Shown: one piece after another, positions 18,439-26,327 of the stretch | How positions within the stretch are numbered: the stretch's first letter is position 1 | Layout of the letters: each line of letters begins with the position of its first letter | Source: Calothrix sp. PCC 7103 | Lineage (GTDB): Bacteria > Cyanobacteriota > Cyanobacteriia > Cyanobacteriales > Nostocaceae | Length of the DNA: 64,000 nucleotides | Direction: 5' to 3' | Assembly: GCF_000331305.1 (NCBI RefSeq) | Contig: NZ_KB217478.1 | Coordinates: 2,949,776 to 3,013,775 of the forward strand | Notes under the pieces: model-generated | What the model was told of the DNA's origin: nothing | Databases searched by the model: none | Seen by the model: only the letters and a program-made list of their open reading frames with translations | Made by a program: the position numbers and the translations under genes

Positions 18439-19360
18439 TGTGGCTGGGATTAAATTTTATAATTGGCAGATGGGACTAGCTTTGACATTGGCTGTAGCAC
18501 TCATTGGCTTTGCTACTAGCCAAGAAAAAGCGCAACCCTTGGCAGATATACGTCTGCCTGAAACCTCCCCTGTTAAACAAAATTCCGCACAGCAGTCCCA
18601 GACTAAACCTACAACCATTTCCCAAATCAAGTTTAAGCGACCGCCACTGTCACCAAGAGGCGCCCCTGGAAATAGAAAAGGCGGTGGAACTCGTGATGGT
18701 TATAGTTGTTCCGCACTAGAAATCAAAGAACGTTTGATGGCTTTAGTCCCTGCTGTAGAATTAGAGCCAGAAATCAGTAATGTTTGGGGATTAACCCTAG
18801 AAGCTTCTCCGACTCTCTGGTTTTATATTCCTTATCAGCCCCAAGATATCAAAGTCGGCGAATTGGAAATCTGGGATGAAACTGCAAAAGAACCGAAAAA
18901 ACACCAGCAAATTTATCAAGGAACTTTCACTGTCACCAACACACCAGGAGCCATCTCTCTGGCTCTACCATCAACAGTCAAATTAGAGCCAGAGAAAAAC
19001 TACCATTGGTATTTAAATCTTAACATAAATTGCGGTCGTGAAGCTCAAGTAGTAAATGTCAACGGCTGGATTCAACGAGTTGCATTGAACAATAATAGTC
19101 CCTTGCAGGCATCAGGCGATAGGCTTCCAGCCCGCCGAAGCGGCGATCTCAACCGAGTAATTATGTATGCAGAAAACGGCATTTGGTACGACGCCATAAC
19201 TCTATTAGCCCAAATGCGCCATCGCCATCCACAAACGAAAACCTTTGTGACTGATTGGCAAAAATTGCTAGGGGATATTGGCTTAGAAGAGTTTGCGAAT
19301 AAACCTATTGTACCTTGCTGTAAACTGGAGGCTGGAGCTAGATTAAATCTTAAGAAGTAA
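18425..19360 (+). CDS. DUF928 domain secreted protein
   Basis: 311 residues starting at a GTG that overlaps the CHASE2 gene by 14 bp. A signal sequence or membrane anchor occupies residues 12-32 (YNWQMGLALTLAVALIGFAT). Residues about 77-90 carry the family hallmark RGAPGNRKGGGTR. The following domain (LVPAVELEPEISNVWGLTLE, LWFYIPYQPQDIKVGELEIW, NYHWYLNLNINCGR) is typical of DUF928, a beta-rich periplasmic domain of unknown function found beside CHASE2 and TPR-CHAT genes in cyanobacteria. Its exported location fits interaction with the outward-facing CHASE2 sensor; this is inferred. Residues around ASGDRLPARRSGDLN come from the inverted copy of the 33-nt repeat. The downstream DNA is a remnant zone, so this is the last gene of the cassette. 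Confidence 0.85.
   Translation: MKKVNVAGIKFYNWQMGLALTLAVALIGFATSQEKAQPLADIRLPETSPVKQNSAQQSQTKPTTISQIKFKRPPLSPRGAPGNRKGGGTRDGYSCSALEIKERLMALVPAVELEPEISNVWGLTLEASPTLWFYIPYQPQDIKVGELEIWDETAKEPKKHQQIYQGTFTVTNTPGAISLALPSTVKLEPEKNYHWYLNLNINCGREAQVVNVNGWIQRVALNNNSPLQASGDRLPARRSGDLNRVIMYAENGIWYDAITLLAQMRHRHPQTKTFVTDWQKLLGDIGLEEFANKPIVPCCKLEAGARLNLKK
19116..19148. repeat. 33-nt interspersed repeat in DUF928 coding sequence (inverted copy)
   Basis: Exact reverse complement of 18351-18383. It begins GCGATAGGCTTCCAGCCC and encodes the arginine-rich linker DRLPARRSGD within the DUF928 protein. It is in frame and causes no stop codon. Confidence 0.8.
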
Positions 19361-19456
19361 AAAGCTGACGGGGTTAACCTTCATGTTTAATTTTCAGGCA
19401 TACACCATGATAAAGTACATTAAGAATTGAACAAAGACCTAGTAAAGTTTTATATT

Positions 19457-19747
19457 TTCATAAAAGAACTATTCCTTCTTCCGTTTGCTGAATATCTTGA
19501 ATTAATTCGTCGCTTAATGCTAAGTTAGAACAAATTTGATAATGGCGTATAATATTTGTAATAAAGAAACAGAAGAATTACCATCACTTATCGAAACTGC
19601 TGAAGCACCAATACCTGCATAAATATTTGCGTTTTTACCAATACCAAAATCATAAGTAACAGTCGGTACAACCAAAGGCGCATGTTGTAGTAGAAACTCC
19701 TCAAGAGCCTCTTCATCACCAGGTTTTAAAGTCTGAATCGTGGGCAT
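19457..19747 (-). pseudogene. Chimeric remnant: GNAT N-terminus joined to a barrel-gene fragment and another gene's tail
   Basis: The minus strand from the ATG at 19747 reads MPTIQTLKPGDEEALEEFLL, a typical GNAT N-acetyltransferase start. It then switches at about 19676 to a segment matching residues of the barrel protein at 1324-1812 (VVPTVTYDFGIGKNANIYAG) and ends at 19520. The shared DNA is 19563-19676 versus 1457-1570: about 114 nt with three mismatches. Left of it, another frame (about 19545 down to 19470) reads ICSNLALSDELIQDIQQ then TEEGIVLL-stop, the tail of a further unidentified gene. None of these parts is complete. The whole is best read as a patchwork pseudogene, although the 75-residue chimeric frame is formally open. 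Confidence 0.65.
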
Positions 19748-19819
19748 CTACAATAATATCTAAGAGCAGTTAATTGTAATACATTATAATACATTAAAGC
19801 CACACTCTTTTAACAGCTT

Positions 19820-20194
19820 ATGTTCAAGTTCAACAAAAAATATTTCTTCTTTGCTCTTGTACTATTTTTAATAGAGGTGTGTATTGCTATTTTTGTAGAT
19901 GACATTTTTATCCGCCCTTTTATTGGTGATGTTTTAGTCGTAATATTAATTTATTGCTTTATCAAAGCTTTTTGGAATATACAATCATCCATCGCTGCTG
20001 TATCAGTATTTACGTTTGCTTGTATTATTGAAATACTTCAGTATTTTAATTTTGTAGATAAACTAGGTTTACAAAACAATAGGATATTAGCTATTGCCTT
20101 GGGTAGTACATTTGATTGGAAAGATTTAATTGCTTATGCGATAGGCGCCATAACAGTTTTATGGTTTGAAAATAAAACAAACAAAAAAATTTAG
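19820..20194 (+). CDS. DUF2809 family membrane protein
   Basis: 124 residues and the right length for the family. It has four predicted membrane helices: about 8-26 (FFFALVLFLIEVCIAIFV), 34-50, 55-75 and 100-118. Family-typical motifs are RPFIGDVLVV near residue 32, IEILQYFNFVDKLGL near 70-85, and GSTFDWKDLIAYAIG near 94-109. DUF2809 proteins are small inner-membrane proteins of unknown biochemical role, often annotated as VanZ-like in shape. It is flanked by the chimeric remnant to its left and a convergent SDR gene to its right, and appears to be transcribed alone. No strong ribosome site is visible upstream. Confidence 0.75.
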   Translation: MFKFNKKYFFFALVLFLIEVCIAIFVDDIFIRPFIGDVLVVILIYCFIKAFWNIQSSIAAVSVFTFACIIEILQYFNFVDKLGLQNNRILAIALGSTFDWKDLIAYAIGAITVLWFENKTNKKI

Positions 20195-20367
20195 TTTTGC
20201 TTGGGTTGCCTATGTTATTCTTACCAGTAAACAGGATAGCTTACGTTACTCGATCAAAGGGCGCGTGTGTAGTAAGGTGCCACTCTTCAACAGACGTAAG
20301 CATATCTATTACCAAGAAGAAAACAGCAGCATGCCTGGGAACGCCCTCACATATAAATGGCGGGGCA

Positions 20368-21423
20368 TTAAGGATTCCCGCTTCCGCCCGCCGCACCATA
20401 CACTTGCCCGGTAGCGTAGCTAGACTCCTGTGAGGCAAGAACTACGTAGATAGGGGCAAGCTCGGCTGGCTGTCCAGGGCGCCCTATCGGTGTGTCACTA
20501 CCAAACTGCACAATAGTACTCTGCGGTTGACCTCCACTAACCTGGAGGGGTGTCCAGTAAGGTCCAGGCGCAATTGCATTCACACGGATGCCCTTTTTAG
20601 CAAGCTGCTTTGCCAATGACTTAGTAAACGCAACCTGTGCCGACTTGGTTTGTGCATAGTCGAGCAGATTTTCGCTAGGGTCATAGGCTTGGACTGAGGT
20701 AGTGTTGATGATGCTCGCACCAGGCTTGAGGTGCGGCACAGCAGCTTTGGTAATCCAAAACATCGCGTAGACGTTCGTCTTGAAAGTTGAGTCGAACTGC
20801 TCGGTAGTAAGATCGAGAATCGAGTCAACAGACTGCTGCCTACCAGCATTGTTGACCAGAATATCGAGTCCACCAAGTTCGCGCACAGCATCTTCGACGA
20901 GCTGAGTGCAGAACTTTTCGTTCCGAATATCCCCTGGAATTGCTGCTGCCTTGCGTCCTGTCGCCCGAATCAGTTCGACTACCTCACGGGCATCTGGTTC
21001 CTCAACGGGCAGATAGTTGATAGCAACATCAGCACCTTCACGCGCAAAGGCGATTGCTGCTGCCCGACCGATGCCAGAATCACCGCCTGTAACAAGTGCC
21101 TTGCGTCCTACTAACCGTCCGGAACCCTGATAACTTTTCTCTCCGTGATCGGGTCGCGGGTTCATTTTGCTGACAAGACCGGGTGGCTGTTGCGGTTGTT
21201 CCGAAAAGGGGGGACTCGGATATTGGTTAACTGGGTTTTGCTTGACAGATTGGTTGGGTATTTCCTTTGTAGGTGTTTCCATGCTGAGTGTCTCCTGTTG
21301 GTTTGCCTTTGTAGATGACTGCTGCGCTAAGATAGGCGCCGCTTGCGCTGCAACAACGCCAATGGATAGTCCGCCAAGAACTTGACGGCGTGAGGTTTTT
21401 TTGAAGGTATCTTTTTTTTCCAT
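20368..21423 (-). CDS. SDR family oxidoreductase with Tat signal
   Basis: 351 residues. A twin-arginine export signal starts the protein (SRRQVLGG, Arg12-Arg13, then a hydrophobic stretch to AQA). A proline/glutamine-rich linker runs to about residue 100. The catalytic domain is a classical short-chain dehydrogenase: nucleotide-binding TGGDSGIG (112-119), NNAG (191-194), Ser243, Tyr256 and Lys260 (YAQTK). It resembles bacterial general-stress SDRs of the YdaD/GSP39 group, which reduce carbonyl or sugar-type substrates with NAD(P)H; the substrate here is unknown. Export by Tat would make sense for a cofactor-bound enzyme. Its ATG overlaps the stop of the DJ-1/PfpI gene (TAATG), so the two are translated together. 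Confidence 0.85.
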   Translation of the reverse strand: MEKKDTFKKTSRRQVLGGLSIGVVAAQAAPILAQQSSTKANQQETLSMETPTKEIPNQSVKQNPVNQYPSPPFSEQPQQPPGLVSKMNPRPDHGEKSYQGSGRLVGRKALVTGGDSGIGRAAAIAFAREGADVAINYLPVEEPDAREVVELIRATGRKAAAIPGDIRNEKFCTQLVEDAVRELGGLDILVNNAGRQQSVDSILDLTTEQFDSTFKTNVYAMFWITKAAVPHLKPGASIINTTSVQAYDPSENLLDYAQTKSAQVAFTKSLAKQLAKKGIRVNAIAPGPYWTPLQVSGGQPQSTIVQFGSDTPIGRPGQPAELAPIYVVLASQESSYATGQVYGAAGGSGNP

Positions 21424-21986
21424 TAGCGTGAACCAGATGCCGTTGGCGTAAAGGAAGCAAATAAATTTAACATTTCCTGATTGAATGCGGGGATATCATC
21501 TGGTTGACGACTCGTTACCCAGTTTTCATCTACTACAACTTCTTTATCTACCCAGTTACCACCTGCATTACGAATATCATCTTGGATTGTGTAGTAACTA
21601 GTTAAAGTGCGTCCTTTAACTAAGTTGGCAGATACTAATTCCCAAGGTGCATGACAAATAATTGCGAATGGTTTACCAGCTTGCTGCATTTGCTGTAAAA
21701 ACGATTGTGCTTTTGGTTCCATTCTTAACGTATCAGCATTCAGGGCGCCACCTGGCAACAACACAGCATCATATTCGTTTGGTTGTGCTGAGTCGAGAAC
21801 TCGGTCAACATTCACCGTTGTTCCTTTATCATGGTGACGAAACGCTTGGATTTGTCCAGATTTGCTTGAAACAATTTCAACATTAGCACCAGCTTCTTTA
21901 AGTGCCTTTACTGGTTCTGTTAGTTCAGCTTCTTCAAAACCATCAGTTGCTAATACTGCTACTCGTAAATTTGATAAGTTAGCCAT
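21423..21986 (-). CDS. DJ-1/PfpI family protein (type 1 glutamine amidotransferase-like)
   Basis: 187 residues, full length for the PfpI/YhbO subgroup. It shows [15 protein letters not shown] at the N-terminus, with a conserved glutamate near residue 18-19, and the nucleophile elbow [10 protein letters not shown] with Cys111-His112. It ends with the family segment [17 protein letters not shown]. Members act in stress protection (protein deglycase, chaperone or peptidase activities have been proposed for different members), so the exact activity here is inferred. It is the first gene of a two-gene unit with the Tat-exported SDR; their stop and start codons overlap by one base. An 800-bp AT-rich gap separates it from the divergent nitroreductase gene. 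Confidence 0.9.
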   Translation of the reverse strand: MANLSNLRVAVLATDGFEEAELTEPVKALKEAGANVEIVSSKSGQIQAFRHHDKGTTVNVDRVLDSAQPNEYDAVLLPGGALNADTLRMEPKAQSFLQQMQQAGKPFAIICHAPWELVSANLVKGRTLTSYYTIQDDIRNAGGNWVDKEVVVDENWVTSRQPDDIPAFNQEMLNLFASFTPTASGSR

Positions 21987-22794
21987 GATATATTTCTAAG
22001 TTTTAATTAATTAAAGCGAATACTGTTTTCATTACGAATAATCCTTGCCACTTCGAGAGTTTGGGTTAACGGAAGTTGAAAGTATTATTTTTTTGCTGTA
22101 GAAAATTAGATTGCCAAAACAGATGTGTTTTTGTTCACAAAATTTATTTAATAAAATTCAATAACTGAAAATATTAACAAATTAGTAGGACAATATCTAA
22201 ATAATTTTCTATCCATTATTTGTAAATAATCTAAATATTTTATTGCTCTACCTAAAGACAGATTAGATATTATTTTTGGAATACAATTGATTTACAATAT
22301 TAAAATAATATGTTGTAAATATCACAAGATTTATTATCAAATAACTAACTAAGTTCATATCAAAGGAACAATCTCAGAATTGAAGACTATAGCACTCGAA
22401 ATCGTTGCTGATATGCAATATACCATTAGTACTAGCTCAAATGCACTCTACCCATAGAGGTATAAAATTCTCAAATTATTAGGATTTTCGACACAAGCCT
22501 TGCTTAAGAATTCAGCGATTTATTAAATTATTGGAAGTGCGGTTCGTTATTTAATAATAAATTTTACGAATGACTTATAAATGCTATATAAACATTTTGT
22601 TAATCTAAATTAACATTAAGAATTATTTCAAAAGAAAGTATTATTGAATACAAAATAGTGAACTATGGAAGAAAGCAGAGAGTCAAAAATCAATGAAATA
22701 TAATTATATATATCTTTAGATAGAGCAAGTAAACAATATTTATCTTTAAAAACAAAGGAAGCAACAGTTAAATAATTTTTTTAAGACTGACATT
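21987..22794. other. 808-bp AT-rich intergenic region
   Basis: Very AT-rich spacer between the divergent DJ-1/PfpI and nitroreductase genes. No supported ORF, repeat or GGCGCC site was seen. It must contain both promoters, but no box can be assigned with confidence. Confidence 0.5.
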
Positions 22795-23424
22795 ATGCTA
22801 ATATCCAATGGTATAAAAATAAATAAATCCGCTGACGCTCAGTATCCTATTCATGATTTACTACGCTCCCGTTGGAGTCCTCTGGCTTTTTCAGAGCGCG
22901 CGGTTGAACCAGAAAAGTTATGTAGTGTATTAGAAGCAGCACGATGGGCAGCTTCATCTTTTAATGAGCAACCGTGGAGCTTTATTGTTGCAACTAAAAA
23001 TAACCAAGTTGAATTCGAGCGTTTACTAAGTTGTTTAGCTGAGGGTAATCAAGAATGGGCACGAAACGCTCCAGTGTTAATGTTATCAGTGGCGAAGCTT
23101 AACTTTGAGCGCAACGGTGTAGAAAATCGTCATGCATTTCATGATGTTGGCACCGCAGTTGCCAATGCTGCAATACAAGCAACCGCATTAGGATTATTTA
23201 TTCACCAAATGGCAGGGTTTGATGTTCCTAAAGCAAAAGAAGTGTATGGTATACCCAATGGATATGACCTAGTTGAAGCAATTGCACTAGGTTATTTAGG
23301 AAATCCAGAAACCCTGTCAGAAAGATTGTTGCAACGAGAGCAAGCTCCACGCACGCGCAAATCTCTAGAACAGTTTGTCTTCTCTGGCAGTTGGAACCAA
23401 GCTTCACCATTAGTAAAAAAATAA
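22795..23424 (+). CDS. Nitroreductase family protein
   Basis: 209 residues, normal for the FMN-dependent nitroreductase family. Recognisable parts are the N-terminal IHDLLRSRWSPLAFSERAVE (Arg-Ser/Arg FMN-contact region), the AARWAASSFNEQPWSFIVAT segment, the AFHDVGTAVANAAIQATALG helix, and the C-terminal VEAIALGYLGNP. These flavoproteins reduce nitro groups, quinones or other electrophiles with NAD(P)H as homodimers; the physiological substrate is unknown. It is followed after 18 bp by an aldo-keto reductase on the same strand, so the pair likely forms a detoxification operon. The ribosome site before the ATG at 22795 is weak. Confidence 0.88.
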   Translation: MLISNGIKINKSADAQYPIHDLLRSRWSPLAFSERAVEPEKLCSVLEAARWAASSFNEQPWSFIVATKNNQVEFERLLSCLAEGNQEWARNAPVLMLSVAKLNFERNGVENRHAFHDVGTAVANAAIQATALGLFIHQMAGFDVPKAKEVYGIPNGYDLVEAIALGYLGNPETLSERLLQREQAPRTRKSLEQFVFSGSWNQASPLVKK

Positions 23425-23442
23425 ATTAAGTGGAAAATTAAT

Positions 23443-24402
23443 ATGCAGTATCGGCAACTTGGTAATAGTAATCTTAATGTTTCGGCAATTAGCTTAGGGT
23501 CATGGTTGACTTATGGGGGTGGTGTCGAGCGGCAACAGGCAGAAGCTTGCATTCACAAAGCGTTTGATGTTGGTATTAATTTTATTGACACAGCGAATGT
23601 GTATGGTCGAGGCACCGCAGAATCACTTTTGGGTGAAGTGTTACAGGGTATTGACCGCAAATCCTACGTTTTAGCAACCAAAGTATATTTCCCGATGTCT
23701 CCTACTGACCAAGGATTATCTGCTACCCAAATCTATAAACAAATCGATGCATCATTACAAAGATTACGCACAGATTATGTAGATTTGTATCAGTGTCATC
23801 GCTATGACGTAAATACCCCGTTAGAAGAAACAATGGAAGCGTTGACCAATGTTGTAAGACAAGGCAAAGCTCGCTACATTGGGTTTAGTGAATGGAACCC
23901 AGGACAAATTCAAGCCGCATTAAATATGAAAAATGTGGAGCGATTTGTATCGAGTCAACCACAATATTCAATGTTATGGCGCAAACCTGAAGCTGAAGTG
24001 TTTTCATTATGTGCAGCAAATGGCATTAATCAAATAGTTTGGTCTCCACTTGCTCAAGGTGTTCTGACAGGCAAATATAAACCCGGAGAAGTTCCACCTC
24101 AAGATTCCCGCGCGGCAAATAGCCAAATGAATGGATTTATGGGTGATATCACGACCGAGCGAGTACTTAGTGCAGTTCAAAATCTTAAGCCAATTGCCCA
24201 AGGTTTAAATATTTCGATGGCTCAACTTGCTTTAGCATGGGTGTTAAGAGATTCGCCCGTGTCTTCTGCTATTATTGGCGCCAGTCGTCCAGAACAAGTA
24301 GCAGATAATGCTGCGGCATCAGATGTGAAGTTGAGCGATGATGTATTGCGAAAAATTGACGAAGTGCTGGCGTCTGCTTTGCCTCATGCAGCAGTAGCTT
24401 GA
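23443..24402 (+). CDS. Aldo/keto reductase (voltage-gated K+ channel beta-subunit type)
   Basis: 319 residues, full length. It has the family start MQYRQLGNSNLNVSAISLGS, and the catalytic tetrad can be placed at Asp49 (FIDTANVYG), Tyr54, Lys80 (LATKVY) and His119 (YQCHRYD). The C-terminus carries the cofactor-binding segment SAIIGASRPEQVADN. The closest subgroup by pattern is the KCNAB/YghZ-like reductases, which use NADPH to reduce aldehydes and methylglyoxal-type carbonyls. It sits 18 bp behind the nitroreductase gene, so the two are probably co-transcribed and act together in electrophile or redox stress. The gene ends immediately before a repeat-rich spacer. Confidence 0.9.
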   Translation: MQYRQLGNSNLNVSAISLGSWLTYGGGVERQQAEACIHKAFDVGINFIDTANVYGRGTAESLLGEVLQGIDRKSYVLATKVYFPMSPTDQGLSATQIYKQIDASLQRLRTDYVDLYQCHRYDVNTPLEETMEALTNVVRQGKARYIGFSEWNPGQIQAALNMKNVERFVSSQPQYSMLWRKPEAEVFSLCAANGINQIVWSPLAQGVLTGKYKPGEVPPQDSRAANSQMNGFMGDITTERVLSAVQNLKPIAQGLNISMAQLALAWVLRDSPVSSAIIGASRPEQVADNAAASDVKLSDDVLRKIDEVLASALPHAAVA

Positions 24403-24410
24403 TTAAATTT

Positions 24411-24509
24411 GCAACGGATAAGGAACGGATGTAGCGGATAGGTAGTTTTTAAGAACTATATTTTAATACTTCATTTTAAACAAATAACTCATCCGTTACA
24501 TCCGTTGCC
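24411..24509. repeat. Inverted CGGAT / ATCCG short repeats
   Basis: The left block (24411-24441) has three CGGAT cores spaced 9-13 nt apart. The right block (24489-24509) has ATCCGTTAC then ATCCGTTGC. The blocks are inverted relative to each other. The right block is nearly identical to part of the tandem at 36279-36306. Confidence 0.6.
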
Positions 24510-24699
24510 AAGATTATTTCACTACAGTAACAGGTGTTCCTACACTAATCCAATATTTTCCTAAAGTTGTTGTTAGTTAGAGCAGTATTAGGAAATTATC
24601 CAGAAGCGAATTTGACAAGGCGCCGATAGTTAGATGTTCAAAAAGCTATTAGCCTTGTTAAAGAAATATCGCTCAAACAAATCCTTGAAAATATTGCAT

Positions 24700-24730
24700 G
24701 TAGAGACGTGATTACTCACGTTTCTACGCG
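24700..24730. repeat. GTAGAGACG palindromic repeat
   Basis: GTAGAGACGTGA followed by its imperfect complement TCACGTTTCTAC. A perfect version lies at 44485-44512, and a half copy lies near 26216. It belongs to one interspersed palindrome family. Confidence 0.65.
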
Positions 24731-24781
24731 AATATAATTGTTGAAAATTATACATGAATTAAATTTAAGAGGAATTTCATT

Positions 24782-26170
24782 ATGGCTCAAGATATATTTG
24801 ATTTACCAGGGCCACCAGTTCATTCAATCGTCGGGCATTTACTAGAATTGTCGCAAAATCCGTTAGAATTTTTAACTCATTGCCGTGAATATGCTGAGAT
24901 TGTGCCGTTACGTTTAGGATTAACACCTTATTGTTTAATAACAAATCCTGAATATATAGAATTCGTTTTAAAAAATCGCGATGATTTTATTAAAAGTCCT
25001 GGTTTTAGGGTTTTGAAGTCTTTACTTGGTGAAGGTTTATTAACTGCAGAGGGGGAATCTTGGTTTTGGCAAAGGCGCCTTGCTCAACCAGTATTTCATC
25101 AAAAACGAATAAATAACTATGGCGAAATAATGGTTGAGTATACCAACCAAATGTTAGAAAGCTGGCACGATGGTGAAATTCATGATATCCATACGGATAT
25201 GATGCGTTTAACACTTCAAATTGTTATGAAGTGCATTTTTAATACTAACGTTGACTCCGGTGAAACAAAAGTTGTTGCAAATGCACTTGATGTAGCTATG
25301 CAATGGTTTGAAAGCAAGCGTCACCAGAATTTTTTAGTTTGGGAATGGTTTCCTAGACCTGAGAATATTCGGTATCGCCAAGCTATAGCAGAAATGGATG
25401 ATGCTATTTATAAATTAATTAATGAACGCCGCAAGAGTAAAGAGGCGAACAATGATTTACTCTCAATGTTGATGGACGCAAAAGATGAAGAAACTGGTCA
25501 GCAAATGGATGATAAGTTACTACGAGACGAAGTAGCAACTTTAATGTTGGCAGGACACGAGACAACCGCAAACGCTTTATCCTGGACATGGATGCTGTTA
25601 TCGCAACATAGTAGCACGCGCGAGAAATTACAAACTGAGTTACATCAAGTCTTGCAAGGAAAGTCACCAACAGTAGAAGACCTGCCTAAATTAGTTTATA
25701 CACAGCAAGTTGTGAAAGAGTCGATGCGGTTGTATCCTCCAGTAGCAATATTTGGGAGAGAAGCAGCAAAAGATGCCCAAATTGGTGACTATGAAATTCA
25801 TCGTGGAACAGTAATTATGATTAGTCAGTGGGTTATGCATCGTCATCCTAAGTATTTTGACAATCCTGAAGCTTTCCAACCTGAACGTTGGACGGAAGAG
25901 TTTGAAAAGCAACTACCTAGAGGAGTATATATTCCCTTTGGCGATGGTCCTCGCATTTGTATTGGTAAAGGGTTTGCTCAAATGGAAGCTGCTTTATTAT
26001 TAGCGACTATTGCTCAACGCTTTCAAATAGATTTGGCGCCGGGTTATCCTATTATTCCCCAACCTTCAATTACTTTACGTCCAGAATCGGGTATTAAGGT
26101 GAAACTAGCGCAGATTATGTCTGAACAGTCAACAGACGGAAAAAATCGAGAAGCCCTTATTCGGTCTTAA
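24782..26170 (+). CDS. Cytochrome P450 (CYP110-like)
   Basis: 462 residues, full length, with the proline-rich start DLPGPP and a GAGGAA ribosome site. Visible P450 signatures are the I-helix oxygen-activation motif AGHETT (257-262), the K-helix ExxR (Glu313-Arg316), the PERW segment, and the haem-ligand loop FGDGPRICIGKGF with Cys393 as the thiolate ligand. Soluble cyanobacterial P450s of this shape are mostly CYP110, monooxygenases acting on fatty acids, alkanes or terpenes; the substrate here is not known. No dedicated ferredoxin or reductase gene is adjacent. It is preceded by a repeat-rich spacer and followed by a convergent Uma2 gene, so it is probably expressed alone. Confidence 0.92.
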   Translation: MAQDIFDLPGPPVHSIVGHLLELSQNPLEFLTHCREYAEIVPLRLGLTPYCLITNPEYIEFVLKNRDDFIKSPGFRVLKSLLGEGLLTAEGESWFWQRRLAQPVFHQKRINNYGEIMVEYTNQMLESWHDGEIHDIHTDMMRLTLQIVMKCIFNTNVDSGETKVVANALDVAMQWFESKRHQNFLVWEWFPRPENIRYRQAIAEMDDAIYKLINERRKSKEANNDLLSMLMDAKDEETGQQMDDKLLRDEVATLMLAGHETTANALSWTWMLLSQHSSTREKLQTELHQVLQGKSPTVEDLPKLVYTQQVVKESMRLYPPVAIFGREAAKDAQIGDYEIHRGTVIMISQWVMHRHPKYFDNPEAFQPERWTEEFEKQLPRGVYIPFGDGPRICIGKGFAQMEAALLLATIAQRFQIDLAPGYPIIPQPSITLRPESGIKVKLAQIMSEQSTDGKNREALIRS

Positions 26171-26327
26171 ATTAAATCTTTAGGGCAAACGTATCATTGA
26201 TAAAAGACGCATGTTGTAGAGACGCGAAATTTAGCCAATGTTATTCGGTCAAATAATAAAAAACTTTGATTTTAAGTAGTAACGCACCATTATCGAGGGT
26301 TGGTGCGTTACTACTTGATTAAATATG

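Larger units (their letters stand above)
24403..24781. other. Repeat-rich spacer before the P450 gene
   Basis: Contains CGGAT-type repeat blocks at 24411-24441 and, inverted, at 24489-24509 (ATCCGTTAC, ATCCGTTGC), which can pair into a long hairpin. It also holds a GTAGAGACG palindrome at 24700-24730. Between them (24575-24700) the plus strand reads like a stop-broken gene remnant (AVLGNYPEANLT, then LDVQKAISLVKEISLKQI), too short to identify. Confidence 0.55.

Noticed and set aside
2635-19360. Type III-E CRISPR (Craspase-like) interpretation of the CHAT and sigma-like genes
   Set aside because: No gRAMP/Cas7-11 gene, no cas1/cas2 and no CRISPR array are in the window. Only the protease-plus-sigma logic is similar, so it is kept as an analogy.
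20166-20438. Overlapping ORFs between the DUF2809 gene and the SDR gene
   Set aside because: They have no ribosome site, conflict with each other and run into the SDR gene antisense.
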